The notes under the pieces: generated by a model
Told to the model about the DNA's origin: nothing
What the model saw: the letters and a program-made list of their open reading frames with translations, nothing else
The model's database searches: none
Shown here: positions 60,610-64,000 of the stretch, one piece after another
How the letters are laid out: each line of letters starts with the position of its first letter
Numbering within the stretch: position 1 is the stretch's first letter
Made by a program: the position numbers and the translations under genes
Origin: Polaromonas sp. AET17H-212
GTDB lineage: Bacteria; Pseudomonadota; Gammaproteobacteria; Burkholderiales; Burkholderiaceae_C
DNA length: 64,000 bases
Reading direction: 5' to 3'
Assembly (NCBI RefSeq): GCF_002379085.1
Contig: NZ_NBZW01000001.1
Location: 1-64,000, forward strand

Positions 60610-61506
60610 ATGCTCCGATTCCTGCCTTCCTTTCTTCGCGGTGTGATTGCGCTGTTGTTGCTGGCCATCAACACGCTGTTCTGGTGCTCGCTGCTGTTCG
60701 CCGCGTCGCTGGTCAAGCTGGTGTTGCCGTTCAAGGCGGTGCGTGTGCGCATCGACCCGCTGCTCAACGCGATTGCCACCGCCTGGATTGCCTGCAACAG
60801 CGGCTGGATGCGGCTGACGCAGCGTACCGTGTGGGACGTGGCCGGCGTGGACGCGCTGCGTTACGAGGGCTGGTACCTGGTCAATGCCAACCACCAGTCC
60901 TGGGTGGACATCTTTGTGCTGCAGCATGTGCTGAACCGGCGCATTCCCATGCTGAAGTTTTTTCTCAAGCAGCAGCTGATCTGGGTGCCGGTCATCGGCC
61001 TGGCCTGGTGGGCGCTGGACTTTCCCTTCATGAAGCGCCACACCAAGGCCGACCTGCGCAAACACCCCGAGCGGCGCCTGCAGGACCGCGAAGCCACCAA
61101 ACGCGCGTGCGAGAAGTTTGCGCTGGTGCCCACCAGCGTGATGAACTTCGCCGAGGGCACACGTTTCACGCCCGCCAAACACGCGTCACAGGCCTCGCCC
61201 TACCGGCACCTGCTCAAGCCCAAGGCCGGCGCGCTGGCGCTGGCGGTCAACGCCATGGGTGAAAAATTCCACTCGCTGATCGACGTGACCATCGTCTACC
61301 CGGCCGGTGCGCCGTCCTTCTGGCAGTTTCTCTGCGGCCAGGCGCCGAAAATCATCGTGCGCGCGCAACAGCTGCCGATTCCGCCCGAGTTCAGCGAGGG
61401 CGACTACGCCGCTGATCCGGTGTTTCGCATGCGTTTCCAGCAGTGGCTCACCGACCTGTGGGAGCGCAAGGACCAGCAGATCGGCATGCTGCTCCAGCAG
61501 GGCTGA
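60610..61506 (+). CDS. Acyltransferase of the PlsC family (YihG-like)
   Basis: A 298-residue lysophospholipid/acyl-glycerol-phosphate acyltransferase with an N-terminal TM (about 9-40). The catalytic HX4D box is NHQSWVD (about 95-101), followed by FVLQHVLNRRIPMLKFFLKQ and the EGTRFTP motif (about 183-189) that positions the acyl acceptor. It belongs to the YihG-like group, which acylates lysophospholipids or remodels lipids. ATG 60610 is chosen; upstream codons are not conserved. The gene stands alone. Confidence 0.88.
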   Translation: MLRFLPSFLRGVIALLLLAINTLFWCSLLFAASLVKLVLPFKAVRVRIDPLLNAIATAWIACNSGWMRLTQRTVWDVAGVDALRYEGWYLVNANHQSWVDIFVLQHVLNRRIPMLKFFLKQQLIWVPVIGLAWWALDFPFMKRHTKADLRKHPERRLQDREATKRACEKFALVPTSVMNFAEGTRFTPAKHASQASPYRHLLKPKAGALALAVNAMGEKFHSLIDVTIVYPAGAPSFWQFLCGQAPKIIVRAQQLPIPPEFSEGDYAADPVFRMRFQQWLTDLWERKDQQIGMLLQQG

Positions 61507-61536
61507 GATTCCAGGGCTGAGTTTCAGCTTGCAGGG

Positions 61537-61595
61537 AAAAACGGCAACCGGCCCCTGTCGGACGGTCGCCGGTAGCTATCAATTCAGGAGTTGCT
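61537..61595 (+). repeat. Dispersed repeat, copy R12 (weaker)
   Basis: The left arm AAAAACGGCAACCGGCCCCT is degenerate, the centre CGGACGGTCGCC is weak, and the right arm TAGCTATCAATTCAGGAGTT is clear. It lies between the acyltransferase and the histidine kinase stop. Confidence 0.6.
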
Positions 61596-61648
61596 GGCAG
61601 ACAGAAACGCCATGACCGCCGGAGAGGTCCTGGCGACGGACTGTTCGC

Positions 61649-64000
61649 TCAGGCCGGCGCCGCGCCGGCCGGGTGCGTCTCGGCAAGCACGCGCTGCAGG
61701 GTCTGCAACACTTCGGCGTTCGAGGTCTGCGCTTTGACCAACACGGCCGCGAAGCGGTCGGCCTCGGCACGGCTCAGTGCCGTGGCCGAGAACACCACCA
61801 CGGGTGGCGGCTGGTCCAGCGCCTCGACGTCTGCCAGCACCTCCCAGCCTGACCCACCACGCAAGGCCAGGTCCAGCAGCACCAAGTCAAAGTGCTGCTC
61901 ATGCAGCCGCGCACGCGCTTCCTCGGGTGAGGCGGCAAACTCGAAGACCGCGAAGTCCTGGGCAATGGCGGCCGTGATGCGCTGGATGTCGACGTCGTCC
62001 TCGACATGCAGGATGCGCGGCTTGCCTTCGGCCATGCTGCCGATGGCATGGCGCAGTGCGAGGACCAGCTGGTTCTCGTCGATCGGCTTGTCCAGCCAGT
62101 CCGAGACCTCCAGCGGCAGGCTGTTGCACTCGATCCGTTCTTCGCTGGCCGAGGCCGAAACCACGACGATGGGCAGATTGCGCGTGTGCGCCTGCCGGCG
62201 CAAGGTGAGGACCAGGGTGATGCCGTCCTGGTCGGGCAGCCCCAGGTCCACCGTCATCGCGGCGTAGCTGGTTTTTTCCAGAAAGGCCAGTGCTGTGGCG
62301 GCGGTATAGGCCCGGTCCACGTCAAAACCGCCTTTTTCCAGCATCAGGCCGATCAGGTGGGCGATGTCGCGGTCGTCTTCGCACACGAGAATGCGCGGGC
62401 GGACGCCGGCCGGCTTGGTGGTGGAGGCGGCAGGTGTTGCCACGGGCAGGTTGCCTGGTTGCGGCGATGGCGATTGCGGCAACTCGAAGAAGAAGGTGGT
62501 GCCCGTGCTGGCGTCACTCTCGAAACCCATGGTGCCGCCCAGGCGTTCGATGATCGCCCTCGAAATATTCAGGCCCAGCCCGGTGCCGCTGTTCTGGCGC
62601 GTGTCGGACGAGTCGGCCTGTGAGAATTTCTGGAAAATGCGCTTGCGAAACTCGTCGGGAATGCCCGGGCCGCGGTCGCGCACCTCGACCCGCACGCCCA
62701 GGCCGGCGCGCGACACATGCACTTCCACCGTGCCACCGGGTGACGAAAACTTCATGGCATTGGACAACAGGTTGGTCACGACCTGGGTCAGGCGGTCGCT
62801 GTCCGCGCGGACGTGCAGGGGCTCGTCGGTACAGAACAGCTTCAGGTGCACGTTTTTCGCGGCACCAAAACCCTCGTTGGCGGCCAGCGCCTGCACCAGC
62901 AGTGGTTTGAGCGCCAGCTCCTGCAGGTCGAGCTGCATTTGTCCGGACTCGATCTTCTCGATGTCCAGGATGTCGTTGATCAGGCGGATCAGGCGCTCGC
63001 AGTTATTCTTGGCAATCTCCACCAGCGACTTGACGGCGTCGGGCACCTGGCCGGCCACGCCGCCGGCGATCAGGCCCAGCGAGCCCCGGATGGAGGTCAG
63101 CGGGGTGCGCAACTCGTGGCTCACGGTGGAGACGAACTCGCTCTTGATGCGGTCCAGGCGTTTGAGTTCGGTGACGTCGGTCGCCATGGAATAAAAGCCG
63201 ATGACCCGACCCTCGTCTTCACCTTCGCCATACCGCGGGAAGTAGTTGACGACATAGTCACGCGGGTCGCCGCGAGGGTTTTTCCGGGTGCGTTCATAGA
63301 CTACCGGGTAACCCGCCATTACCTGTTCAATCTGGGGGGTCGTGGCTTGATAAATTTTCTCGCCCAGGACTTCGCGCAGGTGTTTTCCCTCGATCTGCTC
63401 CGAGGACAGCCCCAGCGCCTCTTCATAGGCCCGGTTATGAAAGCGGAAGCGCTGCTCCGCATCGACGTAGGCAAGCAGGGCCGGCAAGGTGTCGGTGATA
63501 TCGCGCAACTGCGTTTCGTTGTTGCGCAGCAGGGCATTGGCATCACGCGCGGCTTTTTCCGAGAGAACCAGTTTGCGCACGAGCGGCGCGACCAGAACAT
63601 TGAGCAGCAGCATGCCCACAATCGCCAGCGCAGCCAGCAGGGGCAGGATGTACTTGAGCTGCGCGAGGATGGGCGCGTACAGCTCCTTCTGGTCGATTTT
63701 GAGCACCATCCCGAAAGCGAAAGGCGCAATGGGCGTATAGGCCGCCACCACCTGTTCGCGCCGGTAGTCCCGGGCGACGATGATGCCGGTCTTTCCAAGC
63801 AGGGCGTGGTTCATGGGCAGGGCCTTGCCCTCGACGACACGCGCAAGGCGCTTGAACTCTATGCCGGACACGCGTCCCAGAAAACAGTTCATGTCCTTGC
63901 CGTCGTCCAGCGGCGCGCAGATCGCGAATTCGGCACTCTGGCCTATGGCGGCCACATCGCCAAAGACCCGGGTCAACAAGGGCAGGGCGACCTCCGTCCT
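61649..64000 (-). CDS. Hybrid sensor histidine kinase/response regulator (5' end outside window)
   Basis: Partial: the frame stays open to base 64000 on the minus strand, so the N-terminus is missing. What remains, in order: the end of a periplasmic Cache-like sensor (ARDYRREQVVAAYTPIAPFAF), a TM segment (LPLLAALAIVGMLLLNVLV), a PAS domain starting near LRDITDTLPALLAYVDAEQR, a HisKA dimerisation domain with phospho-His in VSHELRTPLTS, an HATPase with GTGLGLNISRAI, and two C-terminal receiver domains. Receiver 1 has phospho-Asp in AMTVDLGLPDQDG and Lys in LDKPID; receiver 2 has Asp in LVLLDLAL and Lys in VLVKAQTS. It is thus a complex phosphorelay protein. The ligand is unknown, and no partner regulator is nearby. 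Confidence 0.88.
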   Translation of the reverse strand, partial: RTEVALPLLTRVFGDVAAIGQSAEFAICAPLDDGKDMNCFLGRVSGIEFKRLARVVEGKALPMNHALLGKTGIIVARDYRREQVVAAYTPIAPFAFGMVLKIDQKELYAPILAQLKYILPLLAALAIVGMLLLNVLVAPLVRKLVLSEKAARDANALLRNNETQLRDITDTLPALLAYVDAEQRFRFHNRAYEEALGLSSEQIEGKHLREVLGEKIYQATTPQIEQVMAGYPVVYERTRKNPRGDPRDYVVNYFPRYGEGEDEGRVIGFYSMATDVTELKRLDRIKSEFVSTVSHELRTPLTSIRGSLGLIAGGVAGQVPDAVKSLVEIAKNNCERLIRLINDILDIEKIESGQMQLDLQELALKPLLVQALAANEGFGAAKNVHLKLFCTDEPLHVRADSDRLTQVVTNLLSNAMKFSSPGGTVEVHVSRAGLGVRVEVRDRGPGIPDEFRKRIFQKFSQADSSDTRQNSGTGLGLNISRAIIERLGGTMGFESDASTGTTFFFELPQSPSPQPGNLPVATPAASTTKPAGVRPRILVCEDDRDIAHLIGLMLEKGGFDVDRAYTAATALAFLEKTSYAAMTVDLGLPDQDGITLVLTLRRQAHTRNLPIVVVSASASEERIECNSLPLEVSDWLDKPIDENQLVLALRHAIGSMAEGKPRILHVEDDVDIQRITAAIAQDFAVFEFAASPEEARARLHEQHFDLVLLDLALRGGSGWEVLADVEALDQPPPVVVFSATALSRAEADRFAAVLVKAQTSNAEVLQTLQRVLAETHPAGAAPA

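Overview
The window is about 64 kb of GC-rich chromosome. It is almost entirely housekeeping and accessory genes of a betaproteobacterium, most likely a member of the Comamonadaceae (Polaromonas/Rhodoferax/Variovorax-like). This placement is an inference. It rests on protein relatedness, local gene orders (smpB divergent from ratA-rnfH; rimP-nusA-infB-rbfA-truB; guaB-guaA; pepA divergent from lptF-lptG) and a short dispersed repeat whose right arm reads GCTATCAAAATAATAGC. No CRISPR array, prophage, transposase or rRNA gene is visible. The only tRNA found is tRNA-Ser(GGA).

Layout. 0.1-7.4 kb: an aminotransferase, a CysB regulator, a CbiX-type chelatase coupled to lptGF, then the divergent unit pepA-holC-small ORF. 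7.7-16.4 kb: an orphan LivJ-type lipoprotein, tRNA-Ser, a DUF2237 protein, a QmcA/NfeD membrane pair, a large basic-amino-acid decarboxylase, an exported ATP-dependent DNA ligase (LigE-like), a GNAT protein and FabI. 16.4-22.0 kb: the peptide ABC importer yejABEF. 22.2-30.8 kb: the translation operon rimP-nusA-infB-rbfA-truB, with a promoter followed at once by an intrinsic terminator, then typA. 30.8-36.7 kb: an EamA transporter coupled to a 3-hydroxyisobutyryl-CoA hydrolase, a lipoprotein/ECF sigma/anti-sigma unit, smpB and ratA-rnfH. 36.8-44.4 kb: guaB, guaA, thpR, a PaiB-like protein, a tadA gene fused in frame to a DhlA-like haloalkane dehalogenase, and ldcA. 44.7-51.3 kb: an aldehyde dehydrogenase, a penicillin-acylase-family protein and a large catalase (KatE). 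52-55.5 kb: a small catabolic locus of a crotonase divergent from an FAD monooxygenase, a DUF2783-like small protein and a MarR regulator, with a perfect 10-4-10 palindrome over the promoter. 55.6-64 kb: a YgiQ radical-SAM protein, a foreign-looking patch, an acyltransferase and a hybrid histidine kinase that runs off the right edge.

Three things stand out. (1) A roughly 55-bp dispersed repeat has about 12 full or partial copies, and five or six of them lie inside or at the start of open reading frames. In each orientation they are read in one fixed, stop-free frame, so the element behaves like a protein-tolerated palindromic element. (2) At 58.5-59.8 kb, two genes (a 93-residue membrane protein of lower GC and a methyltransferase) have integron gene-cassette geometry. 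The start core site of the first (GTTAAAT) is the exact reverse complement of the ATTTAAC box at its own end, and both candidate attC sites fold with one extrahelical A. No integrase is in the window, and the patch lies between two same-strand copies of the dispersed repeat. (3) TadA and a haloalkane dehalogenase with a complete catalytic set form one continuous ORF, with a Shine-Dalgarno-like AGGAG preserved at the junction.
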